Positions 23,701 through 37,098 of a stretch of 64,000 bases of DNA are shown piece by piece (the stretch's first letter is position 1; every line of letters starts with the position of its first letter). The position numbers were made by a program, and so were the translations under genes. The DNA lies in NCBI GenBank assembly GCA_964023275.1, contig OZ029927.1:20636762-20700761 (forward strand), given 5' to 3'. Source of the stretch: Norana najaformis. Its lineage: Eukaryota > Annelida > Clitellata > Crassiclitellata > Hormogastridae. The notes under the pieces are model-generated. The model did not search any database and was not told where the DNA came from. It was given only the letters and a program-made list of their open reading frames with translations.

Positions 23701-24689
23701 TAGACTGGTTCTTTAAATCCTCAGTTTAAGGCACTTAACATAGCGTATATGTTGACATTCTTCTCACGTCTTATTTTCGACTTCCTTCTTCTTGCTCCAC
23801 ACCTCTTTTCCTCGTTCACAGTTCAATGACCACACGCATAGGGCAGTTAGAGTGTTACGCTATAGAAATTCTGCTCACAGGAATAACCTAAGGTAAGGTC
23901 ACAGCACGTTCTGTCGTGACAATGATCGGCCAAAAGACAGAGTTCAGTGGGACATGTAGGTGTGCAAATATGTATCGGGCAGCAGCAGTAGGTCGAATGT
24001 ATAGCGACAACTTATGACATCAAAAAGCTATTGACGTTGCCCTCCTCCTTCACCCGAGTATCTGGCTATTCGTATATCACCTTTTGAGAACCTCATAAAG
24101 GCGGTAAACGTGTTGTCCGAACTTGTGGCTATCATCATTGTTCACTAATCCAGGAACAAAGACACTTTTCCAAAGACTCCACAAAAGATGCTTAGCGCTT
24201 CATCATAAGAAAAAACTGCAGAGCTCACAGCAGAAAATATCAATTAACGATATTAATTTCAATAATTTTCAATAATGAGAGGATTTAGCGGATATTAAAC
24301 ATCCACAAGAAGGAAGTATTTATTACACAAGATGTGATATCAGATATTGCTGACGTCAACGACCCTGGCAACCATATCAAGTGGTTAACACACTACATAA
24401 AATACAAATTTTCATTTTGATGCATTGAAGCAGATAGATGAATTCTGTGCGTTTCATCGGATTACAGAATATTTTGTGCTTTGTTTTATTCACATTGTAT
24501 GAAACGTATTGTTACGTAAATCGCAGAAATAATTTATCGGGAGTCAAATAATAGTTGCATCATCCTGGCCAGTTTATTAACCGGAGCTTAATTAAATCAA
24601 ATGCTCGAAATTGCTAACACGAGGTAATTATGGTGTTTGAAGTCCGTTAAAATCTATCATTTCAAGTTAAGTTTTTGGTATCTCATGGG

Positions 24690-24860
24690 TTTGCAATGGG
24701 ACACTTACTGAGAGGTGATTGGAGGGATTGTTGACGGATTGGATACATAGTAAGAGATATCATAAAGGGAAGAATGGAGGGAAAGAAAAGAAGAGGAAGA
24801 CCTAGAAAAATGCTTCTAGACTGGATGATGTTGGACGGATATGGTCAACTGAAGGAGATG
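24690..24860 (+). mobile_element. LINE reverse-transcriptase C-terminal relic, spacer copy 2
   Basis: Reads RMEGKKRRGRPRKMLLDWMM then GYGQLKE; cut short before the final Trp-Arg block. Confidence 0.6.
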
Positions 24861-25439
24861 CACAACATTTGACTTTGCATTTGACTCTGTTTGGCAAACA
24901 TTTTTATCCTGTCTTAAAACGCACTTGTTTATTTAGATTTGTTTTGTATGCAGCGCTTTGCTTTGCACTCAGAATGCGCTATTTTAAGTGTCTTGACAAA
25001 TACATAGGCACACATACATGCATACGTGCACAAACACAAATATAATATTTTTATGAGTGGCTCGTACCTAGTTGAACTTTAGTACCTGTGTAATATTTAT
25101 ATTAAGTTCGTGTATAATGCAAATATTTAGAGACGAGAGCAATAGCTCAATCAGCTCCACATAATAAATGTAATTATGTTTTCATTTAGTTACTTAACAA
25201 CGCAAATATTTGAACGTCTGTAATTGGACAGTAATTGCAGATGAAAACAACATTGTGCAGTTCAATAGCGATTTTTAGCATGTTGTTTAAATAAGTGCGT
25301 CCCAAAAGAAAAATGTATTAAGACAGCTAGTTGTCAATGCGCAAAGCTTTTCGACGCTACGTTCCGCTTTACCGATATATGCCACACACATGGGCGAGTT
25401 ATAGGTAATGGACATTTTCGTTAGCTCTATAGAAGGCCC

Positions 25440-25447
25440 TATATAAA
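25440..25447 (+). promoter_or_regulatory. candidate TATA element of unit 3
   Basis: TATATAAA, 626 bases before the unit 3 ATG, in the block shared by all units. The distance would need a long 5' leader or a leader intron. Confidence 0.3.
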
Positions 25448-26065
25448 TGTCCAGCTACCAAAATGACTTACTTGGCTAGACAAATTAATATTGTCTGAAT
25501 TTCAACTTTCAAGATTGAACAGGAAAACAGCTTTTGCAGCTGCTACATATAACAGACAACAGAACAGTGTAAGCTTTCCTAGATCAGTCTCGCATAAACA
25601 AAAAATCAATTAACAATAAACAGTCGTAACATAGACCTACTACACGCCAGTAAGTCCTGCGTACTGTGCCGCCTAACTGTGACCCAGTGGATAAATGGTT
25701 TAAGCGTGTTTACGTCATGATGCTCCATAATCATTGCCCGCATATGATAACATTGAAAGGCTACATCCTGCTAATCGACGCTTATCCGATAGACGTGTCT
25801 AAACAGTGGTAATGGGCAGCATAGGGTGCAGAAACTAAGTTAAACCAGGAAGTGAAATTGTAGCTAACACTTTGCATATCGTTTTATCTATGAACATGCG
25901 GGCCTATTTGTTGAAATAGTGTTGCATGTTAGACAGAAGTGGATATCTAACCTAATTACGTTCAAAAGATAGATAAAATACAAGATCACTATGAATTCTT
26001 CATTGTTGAGAATGTTCTCACTTACAATAGTCGTTCAGCTTCATTTAACCTGGAAGGATCCAAGA

Positions 26066-26111
26066 ATGGAAAAATTGTGGTTGCGGTTGCTACTTGTAGT
26101 CTTTCTTCCTG
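26066..26111 (+). CDS. unit 3 exon 1: signal peptide
   Basis: MEKLWLRLLLVVFLP, phase 1, donor GGTAAAT. Confidence 0.8.
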
Positions 26112-29100
26112 GTAAATTAATAGATTTCTCTGAAGTTTTTATTTTAAAAAAATTAATAAAAATCAATACTTACACAATGCAAGTACTGAACTTATCCTTA
26201 CGTTGTAGGCCTTCTGCAATACTACATGAAACATTTGAAGCCGCCGTCAGACGTAAATAGAAGATTTACAACTATTATAGGTGGTCTCATTCTGCGATAA
26301 AACTGATACATATCTTTATGGTTTAATATCCCGCTAGGCCTTATAGTCATACATCGAGCATTAGAGCTACTGGAACATTCATCCGCATAGACTTTACATT
26401 GTGTATATGACTTTAAATCCAGGAAGAATTGTATCCCGGCCGAAAACGTAGCCCTAGGCCTTCTAGGGCTACGTTTTGTAACTCGAAATTGCACAATAAG
26501 GAGGCCTATCGGTGCAATGGTTTTTGATTTATATGTTCTGTGATAATATTTTTGGTTGATGCAGGATTATGGTTGTTATCGGGAGTGTCGCAGTGCCAGA
26601 GCACCATTGAAATAACACATAGATCTCTTATATCTGACTGTTACAATACAAGCTCTGGAAAGACTTGCTTTACGACATTTCTCAACAAAAATAATAACAT
26701 TATGCGTGACACTTTCAGTAAAGCTAGTGACTGGTGCAATACCTATGTTCCCGGCTCCTCTTTAATCATCGTCAAAAGTCTTGAACACCAAAGAATTGTC
26801 GAAGTTTTCACAGGAAGACAAAAATTGGCAAATAGGACAATCTTTATGGACGCCCAAAAGCTCTCGGGAAGAAAACGCCCTGAAAGGTCATGGGTAAATG
26901 GTCACCATATAATACCAAATGGTAATAATTTATTAGCCTACGTTTCATTAACGGATTTGTAGTTGAGCAGGACTCAGTTGGGCTCGGGCTCACTTCCTGA
27001 AGATTTCCACAATTTGGCATTATTATAATTTATTTCTTGAATGCGTTTATCCTAACGTATACAGGAGTATTTTAAATTATTCCTTAGGCAAATGTCACGA
27101 AAAATATTGTGGACAAACTTTTTTATTAAATTCACTCATTTGCTAATTTTACAGTTTAACTAGTCATTTGATGGCGATTTCAACAGAGATATGAAATACT
27201 GCTTGATAAAAGATTTTCGATCGGCCAGCATACTTTGCTAACAATCATTTAGTGTCTTTTAGAGGTCAACATCACAGACAGAGAGTTTTATGATGGAGCT
27301 TGTGTGGTATTTAAGGATGGAAAATCACTGGCCTACAGTATTTGTAACGTTACCTTTCCGTACCATTACATATGCGAATATTCAGGTAAATGAATTTGAA
27401 AGCATACCATATTGTATATATATTGTACGTATCACAACTGGTAGTTGCAGATATGTTAACTATTAGAAATTAGGCTACTATTATTAATTCCACCACATGA
27501 ATATCTTAGTAATAAAATACACAGATCTATTTTCCACCACGCCATTATATATTTTAAGAAAGCTTGGGTGATTGGAAATATCCAGTGTTCAGTTGTTTGC
27601 AAAGTGAGAAAAGAAAAGTGAAAAGTGCACATACATCATAAAGCGCAAGTCATTAAATGTGGGCCTATGTGAAAGTAACTGGAGTTTACATTGAATCTTT
27701 CAAATATCTTTAAAGGTTTGAGTGATCGCTCAAAAGCATACGTCGTTAGCTGCTCCTAATGTAAACGTTTTCGACACCGGTCACAAGTCTTAAATATTCT
27801 TTTCTTTATGTGTCTCATCTTTACAGCCGCCATTACTTGGACGCACTTCCGGCAAATTCTTAGCTTGCACGTTAATCCACCGAGTTTATGTTGCGAGCAT
27901 ATTCTGCTGAACCCTCGAAGTTCATCCCTGCAAATGAAAGAATCAAAGCGAAAGATCTTTAGCAAATGACAGTTAATTTAATTGGATATATATAATCATC
28001 CTTGAACAGAGATTAGCGATATGTTCTATTGTAGACTCGAAACTAAACTTCAGCTTTCAACAAAACAACAGGTATTTCGTCGCAAGTAACAGTACTTCTA
28101 CTTGGTATGATGCCCGAAATGAATGTTTACGATTAGGAGGAGACTTGGCTTCTCTTATGGATCTCGAAACGATTAATGGAAGCTCATGGTTGAGAGAGAA
28201 CCATACATATTATTGGATAGGACTTTTTCGAAATTGGTGGATTTGGAACAGCACTGGTAAGATTTAATTCCTTAACATACAATTAGAGGATACACGGTGA
28301 CACATAACAGACATAAGTGTCCCTTAATTTGACTAAATAATGCATTTGCTGGCATGTGATTGAATTGTCTCAATCGGGATTTTCTTTTATTAGTAGTCGT
28401 TTTCGCTTAAGTTTACTTCTCTCCCCTTTATTTCTCAAATATAGCAAAAGTTAACTTTTTACAGTCAGTATAACCTTGAGAAGGAAGCAGTGGATGAAGG
28501 TCTACGCCTTTCTAAACTTGGCGAACTGAAAACACAAAGCTTTAATATTCTGCCAAAAAGTTTATTCGTTACACGAAGCCATTATTCCATTGGAAGTTAG
28601 AGAGAAAAACGATAAAGTGTGAATATACAACTATACTGAATTTCTTTTTAGAGCATTATGGTTTTCAGTAGAACAACAAATTCCTATGCATTCACTCTTA
28701 AGGTGTAGGCTGTTCGTATAAAAATACCTCATAAATAAGGCGGCGATCAAATTGCGAAATATTAAGCCTAGAAGCTCAAATAAAACAAAAACAATATGAA
28801 ACAACAGACCCTTCATAGTCCATTTTTGTTGTTTTTGTGCAATTAGGCGATGCAATCACTTACACAAACTGGGAAGATGGCCATCCCGATGACTTTTCTC
28901 GCAAAAAATGCGTCTGCTTAAGCAAAAAATGTAGCATAAAAAACAATAAACACATGTGTGAAACAGAAGATGATCGCAAATGGTGGGCTTGCAACTGCAA
29001 CAGCAATTACCTGGTTTTTTTGGCCAAACAGGTTTGTTCTACGGAATAATTATATCTGACTATTTACATTTTCCAACTAAAATCAATCTCGAGTCTACGA

Positions 29101-32100
29101 TATGGTTTTGGGTTTTCCAATTTGTCAAAGTTTTGCCCAGACCCATATTTCATTTGCCAAAATGTATGTAGTTATGCATGTATTTTTGCATGTATGTACC
29201 TATGCGTGCATGTATGCATATACGTATGTATGTAAGTACGTATATGCATGTATGTATGTTTTCAAGTTTGTATGTATGCATGCATGTATGTATCTGGCTA
29301 TTTGTATAGCGTCGTTTAAGAACTCTACAAAGGCGCTTAGTTACTTTAGACACTTAGTCGTCTGATAAGCGTTGACAAAACTTCCTTCGATAAATACGTT
29401 AAAACCTTTCCACCCCAGTTGTCTGCAAGTACAACATTCTGGCAGACTGTTTCATTTATGGAACACTTAAATGTTTTTTCGTCTTAGTTTGAGCTCTGAA
29501 GTTAGCAAGCCGTCTAAGGGAGTTTTTGGATCTTCTACATTATGCCACGTTAATACCACAGAAGCATTGTAATAAGACACGGTTACTGTTAAGCAATAAG
29601 GTTCTGAAGGCAAAGTAATCGCTAATTTAATATTATTCTGTATCGTTCTCGTACTCTTTTAAAATAAGTGTGCTCTAACGGATAACGCGTGTGGCTATAG
29701 AGAGCTAGCAGACAGAAAGTGGTGTCAGAAAACTTTTCACATACCACAAGATAGTTTTATCCAATTAGCATACGTCAAAAGACCACAATAATGTCTGACT
29801 TTATGCCACAACAACCGCGATTTACTACTGCGCAATAGATAACAAAGAACGCTTAGGTTACATTAGCAGGTAATGTTTCCAGACATTACTTTTATCAGTT
29901 AAAGTTTGGTCTTTCAATGAGACTAAATGCAGGCTCAAGCACAACGGCAGTGACGTAACAGTTGTCTGAAGACTGTGTTCATTTTTACGATGAGCTGCTC
30001 AGCTTTTGTGTAAGGTAATACGGGCATACATTTTCTCATAACAAAAGCCGACCTACAAGTCAGTTATGAATAGTTTAATGAGCATTTGTCTAAACTGAAT
30101 GATCCGCTAAACTCTCCCATGGTTGGTAAAACTTGAAATTCTAACTGTTTGCCAGCAGAAGAAAAATCAGATGCTGTCACAAAACAAGTCGTTGATCCTG
30201 TCGAGATGTTGTCATCGACAACGTCAGATTTCAAATCCGCTGCCTACCGTTCTGTTCAAAAACCTGCCACAGCCCATCGTTCATCATCGCCATCATCTAG
30301 GCCTACTATTACTAATACTATTACTGCTACTGCCATTTCTGTTCTCACTACTACTCCCGCTACTACTTCCACAACCACTTCCACACCCTCTTCCTGTGCC
30401 ACCTGTTCAACCACAACGACAAATACAGCTTCTATAACTCACAAGACGGATTCAGCCAATTTTACGACTCCTAAATCAACAACAAATTCGTATGAGGTTC
30501 AAACGACTGGTTTCACGCAGCAGGCGTCATCCACAAAAGGTACCGGATGAATTTCAAAATTGCTTACTCGTTTCTCGTCGCCTTTGTCATTATTTATAAA
30601 CAGGGGAACTAATTCCCAATATCTAAGATCGTGGCAATAAGTTAGTAAATATTATCGAAAGCAAAGCCGCAGTATTGCTGCTCTCTTCGGTGAAACTACA
30701 AATCCACATAAAACAGGACCACGCCTCGGAATTATTTCCCCCAAGGCATGTGAACAAATGTATGCTGTCCAACTGACAATTCCTTGTCCAGCTGAGAAAG
30801 GCTAGTTATGCCATTGTTACTTTGCTTTTGTTAAGTTTATTCATCCGTAAAATGATCCTTCATTCATCTGCTTCGACTCCAAGATGAACTGAAATAACAA
30901 CTAACACTTTTCTGTTACACCGTTCTTCCTCTGCGTTATCCAACATAACTTCATTTTGACTGCATGGCTCTGTCCAATCAACTGTGAATTTACAATGTGA
31001 TTTTGCTTAGAAGCAACCATCTCTGTGCATTATGATAACGGAACTCTAAGATTTTCCGGATTAGATTAGAATTGATCATCAGTCGCATTTGATCTGGTAA
31101 TGAGAGAATACTTAAGGAGCAATATAAATGCTAACACATTATGTTATTGTATTGTACATTATTATTTTTTACATTGTAATGTATGCCATTGCACTGCATT
31201 GTGTTGTTTTATATTGTATTTTAGACCATCACAACAAGCAAAATTAACACACCCGTTACATTAAGCTACATCCACTACGGCTACGTTGTCTTATAATTTC
31301 TGCAGCACTGCTCTGCGGTGGCATAACAAAGGACGTGTTTCAACTGTTTTTGTAGGACTGTTCGACTCGTTCCCCATAAAAGAAATTCTCGTCATCGTTT
31401 TGTTATTCGTCGCAGTTGTTTTCATTGTCGCTGCCGTAATAGTGGTCCTCCGAAAGCGCAAATAGTAAGTAGTTACAATCGCTGAAATTCGTATTTTACG
31501 TATCCTTTTTCAGGATTTAAACGGTTATTCAATTTTAAAAAGTGGTCCTAATTTCAGTATTTGCCGGGGCCAAATCTTACTTAATACTTACTCATTCCTG
31601 TGTTGTTCTGCACATCGGCAACGCAGGTTCTCCGCTGTTCTATTGCAACTGTTGCAAAGACTTTTATTATCTGGTTGGGTTGCAAGCCCACTGCAGAATT
31701 CTACCCCGTTATCCTGGCATCGGATAGGTTGAAGCTCTCCGTTGAAGCCATTACCTTGATTCAGCATGTGGCCTGTAGCGCAGATTACCGCAGCAGCTAG
31801 AATTATCTTCCTGCAACTTTTTGTCGATCTGATAAATGTTCTAAATTGTTACTGAAGAGTGTTTGTCTGTTTCAACGTTAAACAAGAAAGAATTAGAGAT
31901 TTACGCTGTTTATGTTTCTACAAATCAACACAGTTGCCTTTTCGCTAAATTGTCAAATCGCAGCGAAAGCGAATTTGTAAACACAACACTAGCAGTATAA
32001 CGATTCGATTTGCATGATGTACGAACCACGTCATTAACCGCAACTGAAGTGCAGTTGCTTTCCAAATGTGAGTCCACGTTCTTTGGGCCCACAGTGGAAC

Positions 32101-32791
32101 GAAATGCATGCCTTTCTTACGACCTGCTGCTACTATGCTATTCATGGTTTTATGTAGCGCTAGGATTAACGAAGATTCAACATTGAAGAAGACTAAGCAA
32201 CAAAGCGAACCAGACTCATCTGGATACGTAACCGTGGTTCCTCACAACGGACCGTCAGATGGTACTGTTCCGCCTGATAACACTATCTACGTCGAGGTGG
32301 AACTGATTCAACGGCCAACGCCTTCCAACAACGCCATCTACGCTAGCGTGCATCCCACTGGCAAAGCGATCGACATGGGCCAAAACGTCGTCTACGCCGA
32401 TCTAGACTTTCCGCAAAAAGCCCAGCAAAACCCAAAAAGTGCTAATAAAATAGCTGCCTGTCTCAGTCCTATTTATTCCACGCCCTTTGAGCCACCCACA
32501 TCAGACATCAACACAGTGTATGCCGGGCCCTTCAAACCAGAGAAACCACATACAACTGGACCTGTCCTCGCAAAGAAGGCAGTTGCTGATCAAAAAGATA
32601 TACATTCTTTGGCTAAACAAATCCCATTGCACGATCCCAATTTTACACTAATTGGTAAAGGAGTTCAGGATGTTGGTCCAATCAATCTCAAAGCGAAAAA
32701 AGTAAAACATCCAGCAGCAACTAGAGGTACTGTTCCACAGGATGAAAATGCAATTTATGCAGAACCATGCAAACTGAAAAAGTCGCCTTAA
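26066..32791 (+). CDS. unit 3: two-CTLD receptor with a frameshift in CTLD2
   Basis: Exons 26066-26111, 26565-26921, 27263-27385, 28035-28256, 28847-29031, 30156-30539, 31356-31464 and 32158-32791. All eight exons are present with GT-AG sites. CTLD2b is 185 bases, not 183, because of extra bases at a run of seven T, so the joined frame is lost there. If the run is a sequencing or assembly error this is a full receptor of about 685 residues; if real, only products skipping that exon could reach the membrane. The tail is open to the family stop and has IYVEV, IYASV, VVYADL, IYSTP, VYAGP and IYAEP. The transmembrane exon ends AAATA, which needs the upstream tail acceptor. Confidence 0.75.
26565..26921 (+). 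CDS. unit 3 exon 2: first half of CTLD1
   Basis: GLWLLSGVSQCQ ends the leader. DCYNTSSGKTCFTTF, SKASDWCN, SSLIIVKSLEHQ and RSWVNGH follow. NTS and NRT are possible N-glycosylation sites. Confidence 0.8.
27263..27385 (+). CDS. unit 3 exon 3: second half of CTLD1
   Basis: FYDGACVVFKDGKSLAYSIC then YHYICEYS; 123 bases, phase 1 both ends. Confidence 0.8.
28035..28256 (+). CDS. unit 3 exon 4: first half of CTLD2
   Basis: NNRYFVASNSTSTWYDARNE, CLRLGGDLASLMDL and YYWIGLFRNWWIWNS. One codon shorter than in unit 1 (a single Ser lost). Confidence 0.8.
28847..29031 (+). CDS. unit 3 exon 5: second half of CTLD2, frameshifted
   Basis: ITYTNWEDGHPDD, CVCLSKKCS and KWWACNCNSNY are normal. Then a T7 run turns the expected (F)VCQT into LVFLAKQ and leaves the donor in phase 0. 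The loss removes the last CTLD cysteine. Confidence 0.7.
29161..29300 (+). repeat. (ATGT)n microsatellite in the unit 3 stalk intron
   Basis: Imperfect ATGT/ATGC run ending at a TATAGCGTCG...AAAGGCGCT hairpin motif (29306-29338). Confidence 0.9.
30156..30539 (+). CDS. unit 3 exon 6: Thr/Ser-rich stalk
   Basis: 128 residues with a more charged start (EEKSDAVTKQVVDPVEML) than the other copies, then Thr/Ser-rich, ending TPKSTTNSYEVQTTGFTQQA. Confidence 0.75.
31356..31464 (+). CDS. unit 3 exon 7: transmembrane segment
   Basis: GLFDSFPIKE, helix ILVIVLLFVAVVFIVAAVIV, then VLRKRK. Ends AAATA in phase 2, so the next base must not be A or G. Confidence 0.85.
32158..32791 (+). CDS. unit 3 exon 8: cytoplasmic tail
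   Basis: Acceptor TTTTATGTAG, giving TA|C at the joint. Open to TAA. Between HDPN and GKGVQD it lacks 12 codons present in units 0-2 and 4, removing one tyrosine site (VYSxxNKPRK). Confidence 0.8.
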
Positions 32792-33894
32792 CTCTTGTAT
32801 ACAACTCAATATTTGCCATCAGTTGACCAGAATCCATCAAAGAACATGCTTCAACCATTATTTACGCGTGTATCAATACACTTAATGTAGAGCCTTTTAC
32901 GTTTCTCTCAAAAGCGCTGCATACATCGCGATCTAACTGATCTAAATAAGTGCGTGTTAAAGTAGTTTAAACACGTTTGCTGAGCAGAGTCATGTGCAAC
33001 AGCACATATACAATAACCGAAGACATTAAAGTCCAACGCAGGAGACGGCAATATGGTCTCGAATTGATGTACAGGAACGAGGCGCCTGCTTGGCATCATA
33101 CTGACACTATTGATATATATATATATATGTCATAAATGAATATCATATATCATGTTATGGTACTTAAATTCGGTTGCATGAATTATATAAAGAGACTCCT
33201 GTGACCCGTTAGCAGTAGACTGCGTCATGTTATCCGAGCATCACTAATCGAGAATATCAGATATTGAGCGAATGTTTGATTGCGTAGACTTACACCCCAA
33301 TACAATTAGGACAGAAAAAACCGAATTTGTTTGTCATATGTTGATGAAATCAATATCTGTAATATACTGAGGTGTTGCCTTAAATACAGGGCCTACCACT
33401 AAATAAACTTTAGGTTATATGTATATATATATTTGTTGATGCAAATGTTATGTAAACCTTCAACATTTCTCAGCTCCACACAAGAGGCGCGTCACAGAAA
33501 CCAGCTTAACATCCCAAACTATGTCAAAACAAATCCGCCATATCCGGGTTATTTGGTCAGATTTGTCTAGAAATCGCAGCAAGTAGTAACTAAGTAAGTA
33601 AGTAAGACGTTTGTTAACACGTCATTTGTCCATTGGCTGAGTAAGATTCGTAGGAGTAAACACAGTCGCTACACAAATATCCAGAAAGGCGATCACAGAA
33701 GACCATCTTACGAATAGATTTTGTAAAATATGAGTCACTGAAACCCAGCTCATTGTAAATGCAAATAGGATTTATTATAATCTGCTCTACATGTTAGTGG
33801 CCTATGGTGTAATTGTGGTTAATGTTAAAACGGAGCCAAATTCATCTCTCTAAATGGTTATTAGAATCTAATATGCCTCATCGGATTTTACGTC

Positions 33895-34195
33895 TGGTCT
33901 AAGTGAATCATCTATCTCATGTCACAAGGGGCATGACAATAACTACTGAATATGCATATATTCAAGCATCATTGTGGACTTACTGAAGATGCATATATTC
34001 AAACATCAGTATGGTTCTGTGGTTATGCATGAATGTAATTAAGGAGAGCCTTTATTCTGTGTGAACCCTCTATTTCATGTCACAAGGGGCATGGCTGTTC
34101 GTGTCTCAAAATAGCTACTGAACACCTAATATTCACACAGCAATATGGTCTTATGAATATGCATGAATGCAATTATGGAGTGCCTTCATTCTAAT
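33895..34195. repeat. spacer monomer, about two copies
   Basis: Two to three runs of CTCATGTCACAAGGGGCATG, ACTGAATATGCAT and CATGAATGTAATTA, each ending in an AGCCTTTATTCT or GTGCCTTCATTCT block. Confidence 0.65.
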
Positions 34196-35609
34196 GAAGT
34201 TTCACTCCTAACTTTCCTCCTAGTCGGCTCAGATTCAGGATATATTATGCCAAGTGTTATAACCTGCATTGCTAAGAGTTGTGATTTCTAACGTTTTTTA
34301 TGGTCCGGGTAGGCAAATAATAAACTATTATAGGCGTAGCTGGAGGGTAAAGGATTAGGCCTACTGTATCTACCCCTCACATTTGGGCTGGGGTACAATA
34401 GCTCCTACTTTTTCAAACTGTGAATAAACACCACCCATTATGTTTAGTACGAGCCTGATGAACCCGAACTCCTAAAGCAGTGATGTTTGTGTACTACGTG
34501 TGCAAGAGTGTCAAGATGAGTTTGATAGCAGTAACTCGTTTTAAACTTAACAGTTGTAATCGAGACAATTCATCTTCGTCTCCAGGCTGGATCTTTCAAT
34601 CATCGGTTCAAGGCACTCAGCATAGCGTAGATATGTAAATTCTTCTCATGTGTTATTTCCGACTTCCTTTCTTCTTCTCACTCAACATCTCTTTCCCTCG
34701 GTCACAGTTCAATGACCACACACACACACAGGTAAAAAGAGTGTTACGCTACACAAACCCTGCTCACTGGAATAACTTAAGGTAGGGACACAGCACAAGT
34801 CGTGTCAAGAAGCAGCCAAAAGACAGAGTTCTGTGGGACAAGTATGTATGCAAATATGGAACTGGCAGAAGTAGTAGTTCTACTGTTTAACGACATCTTA
34901 TGGCATCAAGGACCGTTGACGTCGCCCTCCTTCACCAAGGCTTGTGACTGGCACTACACGAGTATCTGGCTATACGTATATCGCCTTTAAAAACTTCAAA
35001 AAGGTGGTAACTGAGTGTCCATGCCGTGTTGTCCGAGCCTATAGCTACCGTCATTGTTCCCTCATCCAGGAAACAATGAAACCCCTTCACAGACTCCACA
35101 AGAGATGCTCAGTGCTTCTCCATAAAAAACTTCAGAGCTCACAGCAGAAAACACCAATTAACGACAATAATTTCAAGAATTCTGAATAATGACAGGATTT
35201 AGCAGATTTCTAAGCATGCATTAATTATTTTTTTCACTAGGTGTAGTGGTAGTGGTGACGTCAACGACCCTGACAGTCATATGAAGTTATTAAAACACTA
35301 CATAAATAGACGTTTTCACTTTGACACATTGAAGCAGACATAGATGGATTCTGTGCGTTTCTTTGGATTACAAGCTTACAAAATATCCTGTGTTTCGTTT
35401 AGTTCACACTGTATGAAGCGTAATGTAAATAGCAAAAATAAATTATCGAGGGCCAATTACAGTGGCATCATGCGGGCCAGTTAATTAACCGGAGCTTAAT
35501 TAAACCAAATGCTCGAAATTGGTAACACGAGGTAATTATAGTGTTTGAAGTTCCATTAAAATCTGTCATGTTCACATTAAGTTTTTGGTATATCATGGGT
35601 TGCGATTCG

Positions 35610-35790
35610 ACACATACTGAGAGGAGGTGATTGGGTGGATTGGTGATGGATTGGACACATACTGAGAGATATAATAGAGGGAAGAATGGAGGGAAACAAA
35701 AGAAGAGGATGACTTAGACAAATGTTTCTAGACTGGATGATGGTGGTCGGATATGATAAACAGAAAAAGCAGGACGTCTTCCGCTGCACA
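35610..35790 (+). mobile_element. LINE reverse-transcriptase C-terminal relic, spacer copy 3
   Basis: Same family: EGRMEGNKRRG, then QMFLDWMMVVGYDKQ, with a frame break at GATGACTTAG. Confidence 0.6.
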
Positions 35791-36401
35791 TACGTTCTGT
35801 TGCGTTTGACTCAGTTCAGTAAACATTTTCATCCTGTCTTAAAACGCACTTGTTTAGATCTGCTAGTTAGCCATGTATAAAGCGCTTTGCTTTGTACTAC
35901 AAATGCGCTACATTAAGTGTCCTGATAAATACATAGGAATACATACATACGTACATACATACATGCATGCATGCTTAAAATCAAATATAATTATGTTAGT
36001 GTTGAGACTCATTTCATATAATGTTTTATTACCGGTGTAATATTTACGTTAAGTTTATGTATAAGGCAAATATTTAGAAACCAAAGCAACAGTTGCATCG
36101 GCTCTACAAAATAATGGCAATTAGGTTTGTATATAATTACTTAACAAAGCAAATATTTGGACGTCTGCAATTTGAACACAGAGATGGAAGCAACATGGGC
36201 CGTGTTTTGCAATACCATCCAATACCATCTAGTGTAACTTGCGATTTATAATTTGCCGTTTAAGATCATCACAAAAGCAATTGTACTAAGACTTTTTTCA
36301 ATGCACAAAGAACTTAGATGCAACATTTCGCTTTGTCGATAAGCAACTCACATGGGCGATTTATAAGTAATGGACATTTTCTTTAGAACTTTTTAAGTCG
36401 C

Positions 36402-36410
36402 TATATAAAT
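36402..36410 (+). promoter_or_regulatory. candidate TATA element of unit 4
   Basis: TATATAAAT, 651 bases before the unit 4 ATG, in the block shared by the units. Confidence 0.3.
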
Positions 36411-37052
36411 ATCAAGCTATCAAAAAGACTGACTTGGCTAGACATATTAGTATTAGGTCTGACATTCAGCTCTCAAGACTGAAGAGGGGAACAGTTATTG
36501 CAGATGCTGCATATAACAAAAAACAGTGCAGTATTAGCTTTCACAGAGATGTCTGGCAAAAACATAAAATCAAGTATCAATAAACAGCTGTAACATAGGC
36601 CCACGCACAAGTAAGTCCTGCGCAGTGTGATGCCTAACCCTGAGCCAACTGATAAATTTTGTAAGCGTGTTTAAGTCACGATGCTCCTCAATCAGATCCA
36701 CTACCCGCATATGATAATAGCGAGAGACATTCATGTTACATCCTGCTAATCGACGCTTACCCGATAGCCGTGTACAAACAGTGGTGATGTTAATTGCAGA
36801 AACTATACGTCAAATGCGTCAAATGCGGAAATTTAGTTATAGCTAACACTTTGTATATCGCGTTATAAATAGCAAGTGCGGGCATATTTGCTAAAACAAT
36901 GTTGCATATAAGACCGAAGTGGATATTTATCTAACCTAATAATATTCAGAGGAGAGATAAAGAATACGAACAGTTTATGAATTCTTCATTTTGCCCAGAG
37001 TTCTCACGTGTCCATAGTCGTTCAGCTTCATTTATCCCGGGAAGAACCAAGA

Positions 37053-37098
37053 ATGAATCAACTGTGGTTGCGGTTGCTGCTTGTATTCTTTCTTGCGG
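37053..37098 (+). CDS. unit 4 exon 1: signal peptide
   Basis: MNQLWLRLLLVFFLA, phase 1, donor GGTAAAT. Confidence 0.75.

Larger units (their letters stand above)
21539..26065. other. spacer between units 2 and 3
   Basis: No gene seen. Holds an AATACA near 21650, (AAGT)n, two tandem spacer duplications, the LINE relic and a TATATAAA element near 25440. Confidence 0.7.
32792..37052. other. spacer between units 3 and 4
   Basis: No gene seen. Same order of parts as the other spacers: (TA)n near 33114, a short (AAGT)n at 33583-33606, two spacer monomers, the LINE relic, (CATA)n, and TATATAAAT at 36402. Confidence 0.7.
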
